Shown here: piece by piece, positions 18,516-27,233 of the stretch
Position numbering within the stretch: the stretch's first letter is position 1
Layout: each line of letters opens with the position of its first letter
Assembly: GCF_016481285.1 (NCBI RefSeq)
Contig: NZ_JAENBP010000001.1
Span: 1-64,000, forward strand
Direction: 5' to 3'
DNA length: 64,000 nt
Source: Streptococcus zalophi
GTDB taxonomy: Bacteria; Bacillota; Bacilli; Lactobacillales; Streptococcaceae
Notes under the pieces: generated by a model
What the model was told of the DNA's origin: nothing
The model's database searches: none
What the model saw: the letters and a program-made list of their open reading frames with translations, nothing else
Made by a program: the position numbers and the translations under genes

Positions 18516-20672
18516 ATGAAAAAGAGAGTCTCCATATTATTTTTAATAATTTTTTCAATTTTCTTTATTTTCAAACAAAACGTTAATGCTGATGATACCA
18601 TTAGAATTGTCTCCGATTCTACATATGCACCATTTGAATTCAAGGACTCAGATCAAATATATAAAGGTATTGATGTTGATATTATTAAGAAAGTAGCAGA
18701 AATCTCTGAATGGGACTATGAAATGACTTTTCCTGGCTTTGATGCTGCCATGAACGCAGTTCAATCGGGTCAAGCTGATGCTATTATGGCAGGAATGTCT
18801 GTGACTGAGGATAGAAAAAAAGTCTTTACTTTTTCTGACACTTATTACGATTCCCAAATCGTCATTATCACGACATCAAAAAATAAAGTAACTGACTACT
18901 CTCAATTAAAAGGAAAAGTTCTTGGTGTTAAAAATGGAACCGTTTCTCAATTATTTCTTGAGGAACATAAAAGTGAGTATGGTTATTCTATCAAAGTTTT
19001 TGATACCAGTGATTTAATGTACAATAGCTTAAAAACTGGTTCAGTATTTGCTGTCATGGATGATAAACCAATTGCTCAATATGCTATTAGACAAGGACAA
19101 GATTTAAGAATTGAAATGCAGGGAGAAACTGTAGGAAGTTTTGCTTTCGCAGTTAAAAAAGGAAGTCAATATGAATATCTTATTGAGGATTTCAACAGGG
19201 CTTTGCAACAAATGAAAGAAGATGGCACCTATGCAACCATTATAAAACAATGGACTGCAGTTGATACAAACGCATCTGGTGATGCTTCTCAAAAGGCAAC
19301 ACCAGTAAAAGAAGTTTATCATCTGGTATCAGACTCTTCATTTGCTCCATTTGAATATCAAGATGACAATGGAGAATATGTCGGCATTGATTTAGAACTG
19401 ATTAAGGCTATTGCGAAACAACAAGGGTTTACAATAGAGATTACGCATCCCGGTTTTGATGCTGCTTTAAATGCCGTTCAATCAGGTCAAGCTGATGGTG
19501 TCATTGCCGGCATGTCTATCACTGATGAAAGAAAAGCTATTTTTGATTTTTCAGATTCTTACTATACGTCTAATATTATTCTAGCCGTTAAAGAAGATAG
19601 TGCTATCACTGACTATGAGGATTTAGCAGGAAAAACTGTTGGAGCCAAAACAGGAACAGCTTCTTATCAATTTTTAGAAAAACATGCTAGTGAGTACGAT
19701 TATGTCGTAAAACCCTTTGATGAAGCTTCAGGTATGTATGATAGTTTAAACTCCGGTTCTTTAGATGCATTAATGGATGATGAAGCTGTTTTAAAATATG
19801 CGATTGAACAAGGTCGTGAGTTTGAAACACCAATTTCTGGAGAACCTTCTGGAGAGTATGGGTTTGCGGTAAAAAAAGGAAGTCATCCAGAATTAATCGA
19901 AATGTTTAATAATGGATTGGCTGCTTTGAAAGAAAGTGGCGAATATGATAAAATTATTGCAAGCTATTTAGGTAAAAAACAAAGTCAGAAATCATCAATT
20001 GATGAAACTACCATTTTTGGTTTGGTTTCAAATAACTACCAACAATTATTGACAGGACTTCTGAGAACACTTGCTTTGGCTATTATTTCCTTTGCTTTAG
20101 CCATTGTCATTGGTTTAATTTTCGGGATGATGAGCGTTAGTCCTATTAAGGGACTTCGCATTATCGCTGCTATTTTTGTTGACATTGTTCGTGGTATTCC
20201 CTTAATGATTGTTGCTGCCTTTATCTTCTGGGGAATTCCCAACCTTATCGAATCAATGACTGGTCAACAAAGCCCTATCAATGATTTTGTTGCTGGTACA
20301 ATTGCGCTTAGTTTAAACGGTGGTGCTTATATTGCAGAAATTGTTCGTGGTGGTATTGAAGCTGTAGCTGCTGGACAGATGGAAGCCAGTCGAAGTTTAG
20401 GGGTTTCTTATACAACTACAATGAGAAAAATCATTCTTCCTCAGGCAGTTCGATTGATGTTACCTAACTTTATCAACCAGTTTGTTATCTCACTTAAAGA
20501 CACAACCATCATATCTGCTATTGGATTAGTTGAACTTTTCCAAACCGGTAAGATTATTATCGCCCGTAATTACCAAAGTTTTCGTATGTATGCCATTTTA
20601 GCAATCATGTATTTGGTGATTATTACTCTCCTAACCAGACTAGCAAAACGTCTAGAAAAGAGGTCTAACTAA
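18516..20672 (+). CDS. glnP: Amino-acid ABC importer: fused double substrate-binding protein and permease
   Basis: The 718-residue fusion resembles lactic-acid-bacterial GlnP. A signal anchor (1-25) precedes two homologous type-3 solute-binding domains (about 28-246 and 265-487). Both contain APFE, the stretch [23 protein letters not shown] and a YAxRQG/YAIEQG segment. The permease domain (about 505-715) has the EAA-like loop [16 protein letters not shown] segment ([16 protein letters not shown]). Homologues import glutamine and glutamate and work with GlnQ. AGAGGAGGT precedes the ATG. The stop overlaps the glnQ start. Substrate specificity is inferred from family. Confidence 0.93.
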   Translation: MKKRVSILFLIIFSIFFIFKQNVNADDTIRIVSDSTYAPFEFKDSDQIYKGIDVDIIKKVAEISEWDYEMTFPGFDAAMNAVQSGQADAIMAGMSVTEDRKKVFTFSDTYYDSQIVIITTSKNKVTDYSQLKGKVLGVKNGTVSQLFLEEHKSEYGYSIKVFDTSDLMYNSLKTGSVFAVMDDKPIAQYAIRQGQDLRIEMQGETVGSFAFAVKKGSQYEYLIEDFNRALQQMKEDGTYATIIKQWTAVDTNASGDASQKATPVKEVYHLVSDSSFAPFEYQDDNGEYVGIDLELIKAIAKQQGFTIEITHPGFDAALNAVQSGQADGVIAGMSITDERKAIFDFSDSYYTSNIILAVKEDSAITDYEDLAGKTVGAKTGTASYQFLEKHASEYDYVVKPFDEASGMYDSLNSGSLDALMDDEAVLKYAIEQGREFETPISGEPSGEYGFAVKKGSHPELIEMFNNGLAALKESGEYDKIIASYLGKKQSQKSSIDETTIFGLVSNNYQQLLTGLLRTLALAIISFALAIVIGLIFGMMSVSPIKGLRIIAAIFVDIVRGIPLMIVAAFIFWGIPNLIESMTGQQSPINDFVAGTIALSLNGGAYIAEIVRGGIEAVAAGQMEASRSLGVSYTTTMRKIILPQAVRLMLPNFINQFVISLKDTTIISAIGLVELFQTGKIIIARNYQSFRMYAILAIMYLVIITLLTRLAKRLEKRSN

Positions 20673-21412
20673 TGACAACATTAAAAATTGATGTCCAAGA
20701 TTTACATAAATCATTTGGAAAAAATGAGGTGTTAAAAGGTATCACAACCCAGTTTCACGAATGTGATGTGGTTTGTATTATCGGACCATCAGGTTCAGGT
20801 AAATCAACTTTTTTAAGAACACTCAATCGTCTAGAAAGTATCACCAGTGGTAAAGTTATCATTGATGGTGTTGACTTATCAAATAAAGATACCAATGTTG
20901 ATAAGGCTAGAGAAAATATTGGTATGGTTTTCCAACATTTCAATTTATTTCCCCACATGTCAGTGCTTGATAATGTTATTTTTGCACCTGTCGAGCTAGG
21001 AAAGTACTCACAAGAAGAAGCTAAAACGATTGGTTTAGAATTACTTGAAAAAGTAGGCCTTTCTGATAAAGCCACTGCTTTTCCGGGTAGTTTATCAGGT
21101 GGGCAAAAACAGCGTGTGGCTATCGCTAGAAGTCTAGCCATGAATCCTGATGTCATGCTCTTTGATGAACCTACTTCTGCTCTTGACCCTGAAATGGTTG
21201 GTGACGTGTTAAATGTTATGAAGGATTTAGCAGAACAAGGCATGACTATGTTAATTGTTACTCATGAGATGGGATTTGCAAGACGTGTGGCTAACCGCGT
21301 TATCTTCACTGATGGTGGTGAGTTCCTTGAAGATGGTAGTCCGGAACAAATTTTTGATCATCCTAAACACCCTCGTCTCAAAGACTTTCTTGATAAAGTA
21401 TTAAACGTCTAA
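20672..21412 (+). CDS. glnQ: Glutamine/polar amino-acid ABC transporter ATPase
   Basis: The 246-residue ABC ATPase has Walker [10 protein letters not shown] (about 38-46), the Q-loop [11 protein letters not shown], signature [10 protein letters not shown], Walker [14 protein letters not shown] and the switch His in VTHEM. All are intact, and the sequence type is the polar amino-acid uptake group. Its start overlaps the glnP stop, so it is the energising subunit of that importer. A hairpin immediately after the stop ends the operon. Confidence 0.95.
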   Translation: MTTLKIDVQDLHKSFGKNEVLKGITTQFHECDVVCIIGPSGSGKSTFLRTLNRLESITSGKVIIDGVDLSNKDTNVDKARENIGMVFQHFNLFPHMSVLDNVIFAPVELGKYSQEEAKTIGLELLEKVGLSDKATAFPGSLSGGQKQRVAIARSLAMNPDVMLFDEPTSALDPEMVGDVLNVMKDLAEQGMTMLIVTHEMGFARRVANRVIFTDGGEFLEDGSPEQIFDHPKHPRLKDFLDKVLNV

Positions 21413-21414
21413 TC

Positions 21415-21447
21415 AAAAATACCCAACACTATGTGTTGAGTATTTTT
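21415..21447. terminator. Bidirectional terminator between glnQ and the small convergent gene
   Basis: A 15-bp stem with one mismatch (AAAAATACCCAACAC against GTGTTGAGTATTTTT) is flanked by A- and T-runs and serves the plus-strand glnQ and the minus-strand 52-residue gene. Confidence 0.8.
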
Positions 21448-21459
21448 ATAATGCAATGA

Positions 21460-21618
21460 TTATTTTGTTTCTTTTAACTTTTTTTCTCGTTCCAACCGGT
21501 ACTTACGATTAGGATTGAGCTTGTTAAACAGTTCTTCTAATTTTTCAGTTGTCCAAATATCAGCAGCTGAAACGAAACGACCATCTTTATCCTTGAATGA
21601 TATTGGTTTATCTCCCAT
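21460..21618 (-). CDS. Small 52-residue cytoplasmic protein downstream of obg
   Basis: A short gene reading MGDKPISFKDKDGRFVSAAD at its N-terminus and ending in a Lys/Glu/Arg-rich tail (RKYRLEREKKLKETK). AGGGAG lies 8 bp before the ATG. It begins 12 bp after the obg stop, so it is cotranscribed with that GTPase. There is no membrane segment, no Cys and no catalytic motif that I recognise. I recall similar short conserved proteins in streptococci but not a function. Confidence 0.8.
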   Translation of the reverse strand: MGDKPISFKDKDGRFVSAADIWTTEKLEELFNKLNPNRKYRLEREKKLKETK

Positions 21619-21630
21619 ACTTATCACTCC

Positions 21631-22941
21631 CTAATCTACAAATTCAAACTCAAAGTTGCCAATTCTTACGATATCACCATCTTTGGCACCACGTTCACGA
21701 AGGGCTTGATCAACACCTAAGCCACGCAATTGGCGAGCAAATTTCATGATTGATTCATCACGCTCCATATTTGTCATGACAAAAAGTTTTTCAATCTTTT
21801 CACCAGACAATACCCAAGTGGCATCATCATCACGACTAATGGTAAAGGCTTTTTCTTCTTCATCAAAACCATAGTATGCTTCATCAAGCATCTGACTTTC
21901 TTCATAAAGAGGAAAGCTTTCTGTTTTAGACAATAACTCAGCTGTAGCGTCTAATAAAGCTTCCAGACCTTGATGGGCAATACCAGAAACAGCAAAAATC
22001 ATTGGTGGATGATCAAACTCATCATAGTTTTGTTGTAATTTTTCTTTAAACTGTTTTAGATTTTCCTGACTTTCAGGCATGTCCATCTTGTTTGCCACAA
22101 TGATTTGTGGACGTTCCATTAAACGAAGGTTATAGCTTTCTAATTCTTTATTGATAGCCAAGTAATCTTCATAAGGGTCACGTCCCTCACTACCACTCAT
22201 ATCAATGACATGTAAGATAACTCTAGTACGTTCAATATGGCGTAGAAATTGTGTTCCAAGCCCAACACCTTGGTGAGCACCTTCGATTAAACCAGGAAGA
22301 TCAGCCATGGCAAACGATTCCCCAGATTTAGTTCTCACCATTCCAATATTTGGAACAATGGTTGTAAAGTGATAGGCACCGATTTTTGGCTTAGCTGCTG
22401 AGACAACGCTCAAAAGTGTTGATTTACCAACAGATGGGAAACCTACTAAACCAACATCAGCCAAGATTTTTAATTCTAACTCTAGTTCTCTTTCTTCACC
22501 TGGTTCACCATTTTCAGAAATTTCTGGTGCAGGATTTCTCGGGGTTGCAAAACGAATATTTCCACGACCACCACGGCCACCTCTTGCAACTATAAATTCT
22601 TGACCGTGTTCAACGAGGTCTGATATAACCTTACCTGTTTGGGCATCTTTAACAGTTGTCCCTTGGGGAACACTCACATACAAATCTTCTGCACCTTTAC
22701 CGTGCATCCCTTTTGACATGCCATTTTCACCTGGTTTAGCTTTGAAATGGCGATTGTATCTAAAGTCCATTAAGGTTCTTAAACCTTCATTGACAACAAA
22801 AATGACATTGCCACCACGACCGCCATCACCGCCCCATGGACCACCATTTGGGACATATTTCTCACGTCTAAACGCGACCATCCCATCACCGCCACGTCCT
22901 GCTTTTACTTGGATTTTAGCAGTGTCTAAAAACATACTCAT
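21631..22941 (-). CDS. obgE: GTPase Obg/CgtA
   Basis: This essential GTPase is linked to 50S ribosome assembly and stress signalling. It has 436 residues. The glycine-rich Obg fold opens with [18 protein letters not shown] (about 2-19). The G domain has G1 GFPSVGKST (about 165-173), G3 DLPG and G4 NKMD. The C-terminal OCT domain is present ([21 protein letters not shown] region). It lies downstream of a 42-residue membrane protein, from which a terminator separates it, and upstream of the 52-residue gene. Confidence 0.97.
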   Translation of the reverse strand: MSMFLDTAKIQVKAGRGGDGMVAFRREKYVPNGGPWGGDGGRGGNVIFVVNEGLRTLMDFRYNRHFKAKPGENGMSKGMHGKGAEDLYVSVPQGTTVKDAQTGKVISDLVEHGQEFIVARGGRGGRGNIRFATPRNPAPEISENGEPGEERELELELKILADVGLVGFPSVGKSTLLSVVSAAKPKIGAYHFTTIVPNIGMVRTKSGESFAMADLPGLIEGAHQGVGLGTQFLRHIERTRVILHVIDMSGSEGRDPYEDYLAINKELESYNLRLMERPQIIVANKMDMPESQENLKQFKEKLQQNYDEFDHPPMIFAVSGIAHQGLEALLDATAELLSKTESFPLYEESQMLDEAYYGFDEEEKAFTISRDDDATWVLSGEKIEKLFVMTNMERDESIMKFARQLRGLGVDQALRERGAKDGDIVRIGNFEFEFVD

Positions 22942-22965
22942 AACTTTTCCTACTTCTTTCTTAGT

Positions 22966-22994
22966 AGAAAAAAACGCTAAAAAGCGTTTTTCTA
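22966..22994 (-). terminator. Terminator after the 42-residue gene
   Basis: Stem AAAAACGCT/AGCGTTTTT (22970-22978 with 22983-22991) directly abuts the stop codon of the small gene on the minus strand. Confidence 0.75.
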
Positions 22995-23120
22995 CATGAT
23001 TGCACTAAGTGCACTTAATATAATTGATCCCACTGTAATAAAAGCCATTAACAAAACAACAACAATAGTTATTTTTTCAAATAATGTTTTCTTACGTGGT
23101 CCATTTTCTCCAAAAGCCAC
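22992..23120 (-). CDS. 42-residue single-helix membrane protein (DUF4044-like)
   Basis: The sequence opens [20 protein letters not shown] and continues with one hydrophobic helix (about 18-40). The [13 protein letters not shown] head followed by a helix is what I know as the DUF4044 family of very short Firmicute proteins, of unknown function. The start is GTG 23120 with AGAGG nine bases upstream. A hairpin follows the stop. Positive charges before the helix suggest the N-terminus stays in the cytoplasm. Confidence 0.8.
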   Translation of the reverse strand: MAFGENGPRKKTLFEKITIVVVLLMAFITVGSIILSALSAIM

Positions 23121-23208
23121 TATGTTATACCTCTTCTTCTGATTTTCTCTTTATCTATCTTAACACGATTCCTAAAAACACGCAAATTTAAAGACGATAG
23201 ATGTAGTC

Positions 23209-23244
23209 AAAAGCTTCTAAGGAAAACACCTTAGCCTAGCTTTT
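23209..23244 (-). terminator. Hairpin after the alpha/beta-hydrolase gene
   Basis: Stem AAAAGCTaggCTAAGG against CCTTAGaAGCTTTT lies 10 bp after the stop. The downstream T-run is short, so termination is likely but not certain. Confidence 0.6.
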
Positions 23245-23253
23245 GTTTGTCAT

Positions 23254-24414
23254 TTAGTCTTCTTTGTCTGAGAGAATCCACTCTAGAAATTCTTTACCAA
23301 TTTCTGGTCGATAGTCTAAAGCTTTTTCTATCGCCTTATGATTAAAAATAATAATCATCGTTCTAAGAGATTTACGCATAATCTTTTTTTCTTTTGGTCT
23401 TAGGTTGACAATTTCTTTAAGCAGGTGTGCTAAAGTTTTTCGCTTGTTGTTTTTAATATCATCTAAACTTTCAACACCAATATCAAAAAACAAATCAAAA
23501 AAGATATTAAAAAAGGTTTCTAATTCCTTTCTTGATAATTCTTTTTGCCATAATTTAAAAGTCTCTTCCAAGGCCTTACTAATAATAGTAGTGTCTTTGG
23601 CAAGGAGAAAGTGATTGTCCTTAACTTGCCACTGAGATACTTTATGTTGAGAAAAACCAAATGACTTGCTTTCTACAATTCTTGTTTTTAAATCTGGTCT
23701 TAACATGACACCAACTATTGATTCTTTAGGAATAATAGAGATAATTTTTGGTTTAATCATTGAATAACAAGAAGTCTCTAGTAAAGAATCATAATGTCCA
23801 GGGGAGTCAAGCGCATAAATAGCAGTAATTTGATTGTGATAAGTTTCCTCAATCATGCTTGTAGCATATAGGGCTAAATTACCACCTTTAGAATGTCCAG
23901 AAACGACAACATTTCCTTGCCATTTAGATAAAAAGTCTGTGAGGTAGTTAAGAGCAGACTTATGTGAGGGCATGGTCTGCATATAGGTCATCTTAGCATC
24001 TTCTTTCCAGCCAATCAAACTATCATCTGTGCCTCGAAAAACCACTTGAGTGTAATTAATGGAAGGAAGTCTAAAAACCATGGCAGAAAATTGTTTTTCC
24101 ACAACAGGATTAATATCATTGACATAAAAACCAATCTCAATATCACCATAGCGCTTTGAATCAATCATCTCTTGATATAAAGTGACTCTTTCTTTGGTTG
24201 TCATAAAGCTATATTCAGACTTTTTAAACAAACGATGGTTTTTTTCTTCAATTTTTTTAATTGAAACAAAATCTGTTTTATTTGGAAAATCAATGGCTTC
24301 TCCAATAGGTAAATAGCTTAATTCATTAATGCTTGCAATATCAACTTCATTGATAGGCAACTCTTCAAATAGTGTATTGCGATTTTTTTTGACATAATCA
24401 ATAAAATTTGACAT
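23254..24414 (-). CDS. Alpha/beta-hydrolase, lipase class 3-like (DUF2974/Mbeg1-like)
   Basis: The predicted cytoplasmic hydrolase has about 386 residues. The nucleophile elbow is GHSKGGNLALYATS (GxSxG, Ser near residue 168), preceded by the oxyanion-side FRGTDDS and followed by the acid-bearing strand ITAIYALDSPG. These are typical of Mbeg1-like proteins annotated DUF2974. I prefer the ATG at 24414 (MSNFIDYVKK) to the in-frame ATG at 24450, because the latter has no ribosome-binding site and adds a non-conserved basic stretch. There is no signal peptide. The substrate is unknown. It is flanked by its own terminator. Confidence 0.8.
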   Translation of the reverse strand: MSNFIDYVKKNRNTLFEELPINEVDIASINELSYLPIGEAIDFPNKTDFVSIKKIEEKNHRLFKKSEYSFMTTKERVTLYQEMIDSKRYGDIEIGFYVNDINPVVEKQFSAMVFRLPSINYTQVVFRGTDDSLIGWKEDAKMTYMQTMPSHKSALNYLTDFLSKWQGNVVVSGHSKGGNLALYATSMIEETYHNQITAIYALDSPGHYDSLLETSCYSMIKPKIISIIPKESIVGVMLRPDLKTRIVESKSFGFSQHKVSQWQVKDNHFLLAKDTTIISKALEETFKLWQKELSRKELETFFNIFFDLFFDIGVESLDDIKNNKRKTLAHLLKEIVNLRPKEKKIMRKSLRTMIIIFNHKAIEKALDYRPEIGKEFLEWILSDKED

Positions 24415-24484
24415 TTTTTTATTTCCGTTCTTTAAACTACTTTTTATCATAACATAATTTTAAGATTAAAGGGCAAATAACACG

Positions 24485-24512
24485 AAAAGATGCCCTATAA
24501 GAGCATCTTTTT
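24485..24512 (-). terminator. Terminator of the persulfide operon
   Basis: Stem AAAAGATGC/GCATCTTTT with flanking T residues directly follows the last rhodanese gene. Confidence 0.8.
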
Positions 24513-24514
24513 AC

Positions 24515-24811
24515 TTATTCTAATGTACCTTGCCAAGCACTAGTTCCACCTTCTATATTAGTAACATGAAAACCTTTTGCGCTTAAAAATTGACTAGCCA
24601 TAAGTGAACGACTTCCTGATTGACAAATAATATAATACTCTTTTTCTTGATCAAGTGTTTGAAAACTAAACTGAAGATCACTAAGAGGTAAATTTTGAGC
24701 ACCAGGAATATGCCCACTCTCATATTCATATTTTTCACGAACATCTATAAGATTAAGTGACTTTTGTTGATGCAAATCTTTAAAAGAAGACATTGGAATA
24801 CTTTTAATCAT
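24515..24811 (-). CDS. Single-domain rhodanese (distal gene)
   Basis: The 98-residue single rhodanese domain has the active-site loop ICQSGSRS (catalytic Cys near residue 70) and the N-terminal IDVREKYEYESGHIPGA motif. Such domains carry a Cys persulfide and shuttle sulfane sulfur. It overlaps the reductase stop by 8 bp and is the last gene of the operon read from 26797. Its loop CQSGSRS is nearly the same as that of the proximal rhodanese (CQSGMRS), which suggests an old duplication. Confidence 0.9.
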   Translation of the reverse strand: MIKSIPMSSFKDLHQQKSLNLIDVREKYEYESGHIPGAQNLPLSDLQFSFQTLDQEKEYYIICQSGSRSLMASQFLSAKGFHVTNIEGGTSAWQGTLE

Positions 24812-26459
24812 GAAAAATCTCCTTTGGTCTTACAGCATTATAAAGTGAATAAGCACCATCTAAGTTCTTAACCTTAAATCCTTCTTGTTGTAGCAGACGT
24901 TCTGCAATGTAACTACGAAGACCACTATGACAACTAACAATATATGTATTAGACTTGTCTAGTTCATTCAAACGAGAACGTAAATTATCTAGAGGAATGT
25001 GGACGAAATCTTTGAAATGACCTCTCTTAACCTCTGGAGTTGTTCTCACATCTAATAGTTTGGTACCCTTAGCTAATTCATCAGCAAGTTCATGCCACTG
25101 AATGTTTTGACTAAGACCTTCTGCAATATTGATAGCAGCATAGCCAATCATATTAACTGGGTCTTTTGCTGAGCCAAATGGTGGTGCGTAGGTCAACTCT
25201 AATTCTGGTAAATCAAAAATCGTAAGATTGCCCTTAATAGCAGTAGCTAATACATCAATGCGTTTATCTACTCCTTTTTGACCAATACCTTGAGCACCGT
25301 AGATTTGACCTGTTTTAGCATTAAAAATCAGTTTGAGAGTGATATCAGTTGCCCCTGGATAGTAACTAGCATGGTCTTTTCCTGATGTGTGAACGACTGA
25401 GACATCATAACCTAAATTTCTAGCAATACGCTCACTAAGACCTGTGGTTGCTGCAGATAAATCAAAAACACGAACAATAGCTGTTCCAATTGACCCTTTG
25501 TTTTCTCTTTTTAAGCCGGCAATCACATCTGCTACTTGTCTACCTTGACGATTAGCTGGTGAAGCAAGAGAAACAAGAGCATCTTCTTGAGAGATCTGAT
25601 GATTAACAACAATCGCATCTCCAACTGCATAGATATTTTTTAGATTAGTTTCATAATGGTCATCAACAACAATACCACCTCTAAAACCTAAAGTAACTCC
25701 TGCTTCTTTCGCTAATGTTGTTTCAGGTTGAATACCAACTGATAAAATCGTTAAATCAGACGAAAGGTTATCTCCATTTTCAAGAACGACACTCTTTCCT
25801 TCTTCTTCAAAACGAACAACAGATTGTGAAGTGATAACTTTAATTCCATTAGCTTCCAATGTTTGAAGAACAAAAGCTGCCATTTCTTCATCCAATGCCG
25901 GTAAAACATGAGGTGCTTTTTCAACAATAGTGACATTTAACCCCTTTTTGACGAGATTTTCAGCCATTTCAAGACCAATAAAACCAGCACCAACAATAAC
26001 AGCTTCTTTAGATTGAACTAAATCAATGTGTGCCATTATCTCATCAAGATCAGGTACATTTCTAAGATTGAAAACATTTGTTGCTCTTTCAATATTTTCA
26101 ATAGGTGGAACAAATGGCTTAGCACCTGGTGATAAAATGAGTTTATCATAAGTTTCAACAAATTCTTTACCATCGTGACGAACTGTTACAGTCTGATTAG
26201 TAGCATCGATAGCTGTCACTTCGTGGAAAGGTCTAACATCTAGATTAAAACGTGCTTGTAAACGTTCTGGTGTCTGAACCAATAATTGGTCACGATCACT
26301 AATTTCTCCTGAAACATAATAAGGAAGACCACAGTTAGCAAAAGAAACAAATGGTCCCTTTTCAAAAACAATAATTTCAGCATCTTCCATCAAACGTCTT
26401 AAACGCGTTGCTGCTGACATACCACCAGCAACACCTCCTACAATAACAACTTTTGTCAT
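24804..26459 (-). CDS. cdr: CoA-disulfide/CoA-persulfide reductase with C-terminal rhodanese domain
   Basis: The flavoprotein has about 551 residues. The FAD-binding motif VVIVGGVAGGMSAATRLRRL is at about 4-23. The single redox Cys lies in VSFANCGLPYYVSGE (about 38-52), as in CoA-disulfide reductases and NADH oxidases. The NAD(P) Rossmann motif is VIVGAGFIGLEMAE. A rhodanese domain with active loop SCHSGLRS follows from about residue 460. This fusion reduces CoA persulfide and CoA disulfide and releases sulfide. The start at ATG 26459 (MTKVVIVGG) is chosen because TAGGAGG sits just upstream; it overlaps the preceding stop as ATGA. The flanking rhodaneses and CstR support persulfide handling. 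Confidence 0.92.
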   Translation of the reverse strand: MTKVVIVGGVAGGMSAATRLRRLMEDAEIIVFEKGPFVSFANCGLPYYVSGEISDRDQLLVQTPERLQARFNLDVRPFHEVTAIDATNQTVTVRHDGKEFVETYDKLILSPGAKPFVPPIENIERATNVFNLRNVPDLDEIMAHIDLVQSKEAVIVGAGFIGLEMAENLVKKGLNVTIVEKAPHVLPALDEEMAAFVLQTLEANGIKVITSQSVVRFEEEGKSVVLENGDNLSSDLTILSVGIQPETTLAKEAGVTLGFRGGIVVDDHYETNLKNIYAVGDAIVVNHQISQEDALVSLASPANRQGRQVADVIAGLKRENKGSIGTAIVRVFDLSAATTGLSERIARNLGYDVSVVHTSGKDHASYYPGATDITLKLIFNAKTGQIYGAQGIGQKGVDKRIDVLATAIKGNLTIFDLPELELTYAPPFGSAKDPVNMIGYAAINIAEGLSQNIQWHELADELAKGTKLLDVRTTPEVKRGHFKDFVHIPLDNLRSRLNELDKSNTYIVSCHSGLRSYIAERLLQQEGFKVKNLDGAYSLYNAVRPKEIFHD

Positions 26460-26797
26460 TTTTGTCCTCCTATTACTTTGCCTTGCCATTGACTCATACC
26501 ACCACGTACATTAACAACTTTATACCCTTTTGTGCTAAGGTGGTTGGCTGCTTTTTTACTGCGCATTCCTGATTGACAAATCACATAAATTTTTTTATCT
26601 TTTGGTGCAACAAAACTATTGATTTGACTTAACGGTACATTTCTTGCCTTAGAAATGTGTGATTGTTTAAATTCTTCTGGTGTTCTGACATCAATTAACT
26701 GAACCGTCTTAGTTGCTAAGACATTAGCTAATTCATTGGTTGTAATTGATTCAAATGGTTCTGAAAATAATGCTTTTATATTTTCAATAAATGACAT
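26456..26797 (-). CDS. Single-domain rhodanese (proximal gene)
   Basis: The 113-residue rhodanese domain has IDVRTPEEFKQSHISKA and the active loop ICQSGMRS. It is the first gene of the operon with a strong AAAGGAGG ribosome-binding site, directly behind the CstR-type operator. The N-terminal 25 residues (AlF-rich SFIENIKALFSEPFES) form an amphipathic extension that the distal rhodanese lacks. It presumably donates or receives sulfane sulfur with the reductase encoded next. Confidence 0.9.
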   Translation of the reverse strand: MSFIENIKALFSEPFESITTNELANVLATKTVQLIDVRTPEEFKQSHISKARNVPLSQINSFVAPKDKKIYVICQSGMRSKKAANHLSTKGYKVVNVRGGMSQWQGKVIGGQK

Positions 26798-26812
26798 ATA
26801 GACCTCCTTTTA

Positions 26813-26830
26813 TATACCCCTACCGGTATA
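26813..26830. promoter_or_regulatory. CstR/CsoR-type operator
   Basis: TATACCCCTACCGGTATA is an interrupted palindrome of the C/G-tract type bound by CsoR-family repressors, with ends TATACC/GGTATA. It is located immediately downstream of and overlapping the -10 of the rhodanese operon. Confidence 0.75.
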
Positions 26831-26856
26831 TTACCATATGAAACAATTACTGTCAA
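26828..26856 (-). promoter_or_regulatory. Promoter of the rhodanese-reductase operon
   Basis: A -35 TTGACA (26851-26856) and a -10 TAATAT (26828-26833) are separated by 17 bp on the minus strand. Confidence 0.75.
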
Positions 26857-26877
26857 AGAAAATGTTATTTTTCTTAT

Positions 26878-26906
26878 TTGACGAAAATACAGACAAATAG
26901 TATATT
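26878..26906 (+). promoter_or_regulatory. cstR promoter
   Basis: A -35 TTGACG (26878-26883), 17-bp spacer and -10 TATATT (26901-26906) lie 24 bp before the start. Confidence 0.65.
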
Positions 26907-26930
26907 AGTTATACAAGGAGTGAATCAGTA

Positions 26931-27188
26931 ATGACATCAAAAAAAGATATTTTAAACCGCCTCAAACGAACGGAAGGACAATTAAGAGGCATTCGTAAAA
27001 TGGTAGAAGAAGATAAAGAATGTATTGATATTGTGACTCAATTGAGTGCTGTTAGATCAAGTATTAATCGCATTATGGGCTTAGCAATTGCGAACAAAGT
27101 GATAGAATGTGTAGAACATCCTGATAGTGATCCAGTTAAACAAGAAGAAAAATTAAAAGCAGCTATTGATTTAGTTGTTAAAAAATAG
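26931..27188 (+). CDS. cstR: Persulfide-sensing repressor CstR (CsoR/RcnR family)
   Basis: The 85-residue all-helical repressor has NRLKRTEGQLRGIRKMVEED at its N-terminus, the family DNA-binding face. Cys31 and Cys60 are the pair that forms di- to tetrasulfide links in CstR. The His ligand that copper-sensing CsoR carries on the second helix is absent: the positions before Cys60 read IANKVIEC. This points to sulfur rather than copper sensing. It is divergent from the rhodanese operon whose promoter holds a matching operator. The AAGGAG ribosome-binding site is well placed. Confidence 0.9.
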   Translation: MTSKKDILNRLKRTEGQLRGIRKMVEEDKECIDIVTQLSAVRSSINRIMGLAIANKVIECVEHPDSDPVKQEEKLKAAIDLVVKK

Positions 27189-27197
27189 AATAACACT

Positions 27198-27231
27198 AAA
27201 AACCACTAGAAAATTATTTCTAGTGGTTTTT
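27198..27231. terminator. Bidirectional terminator between cstR and lepA
   Basis: A perfect 15-bp stem (AAAAACCACTAGAAA with its complement, loop ATTA) lies between convergent stop codons. Confidence 0.9.
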
Positions 27232-27233
27232 GA

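Noticed and set aside
20755-21243. 162-codon minus-strand open frame
   Set aside because: It is antisense to glnQ, whose motifs are complete, and its Ser/Pro-rich translation resembles nothing known.
26931-27188. Copper-sensing CsoR
   Set aside because: The second-helix His ligand is missing and the neighbours are sulfur-transfer genes, with no copper ATPase or chaperone.
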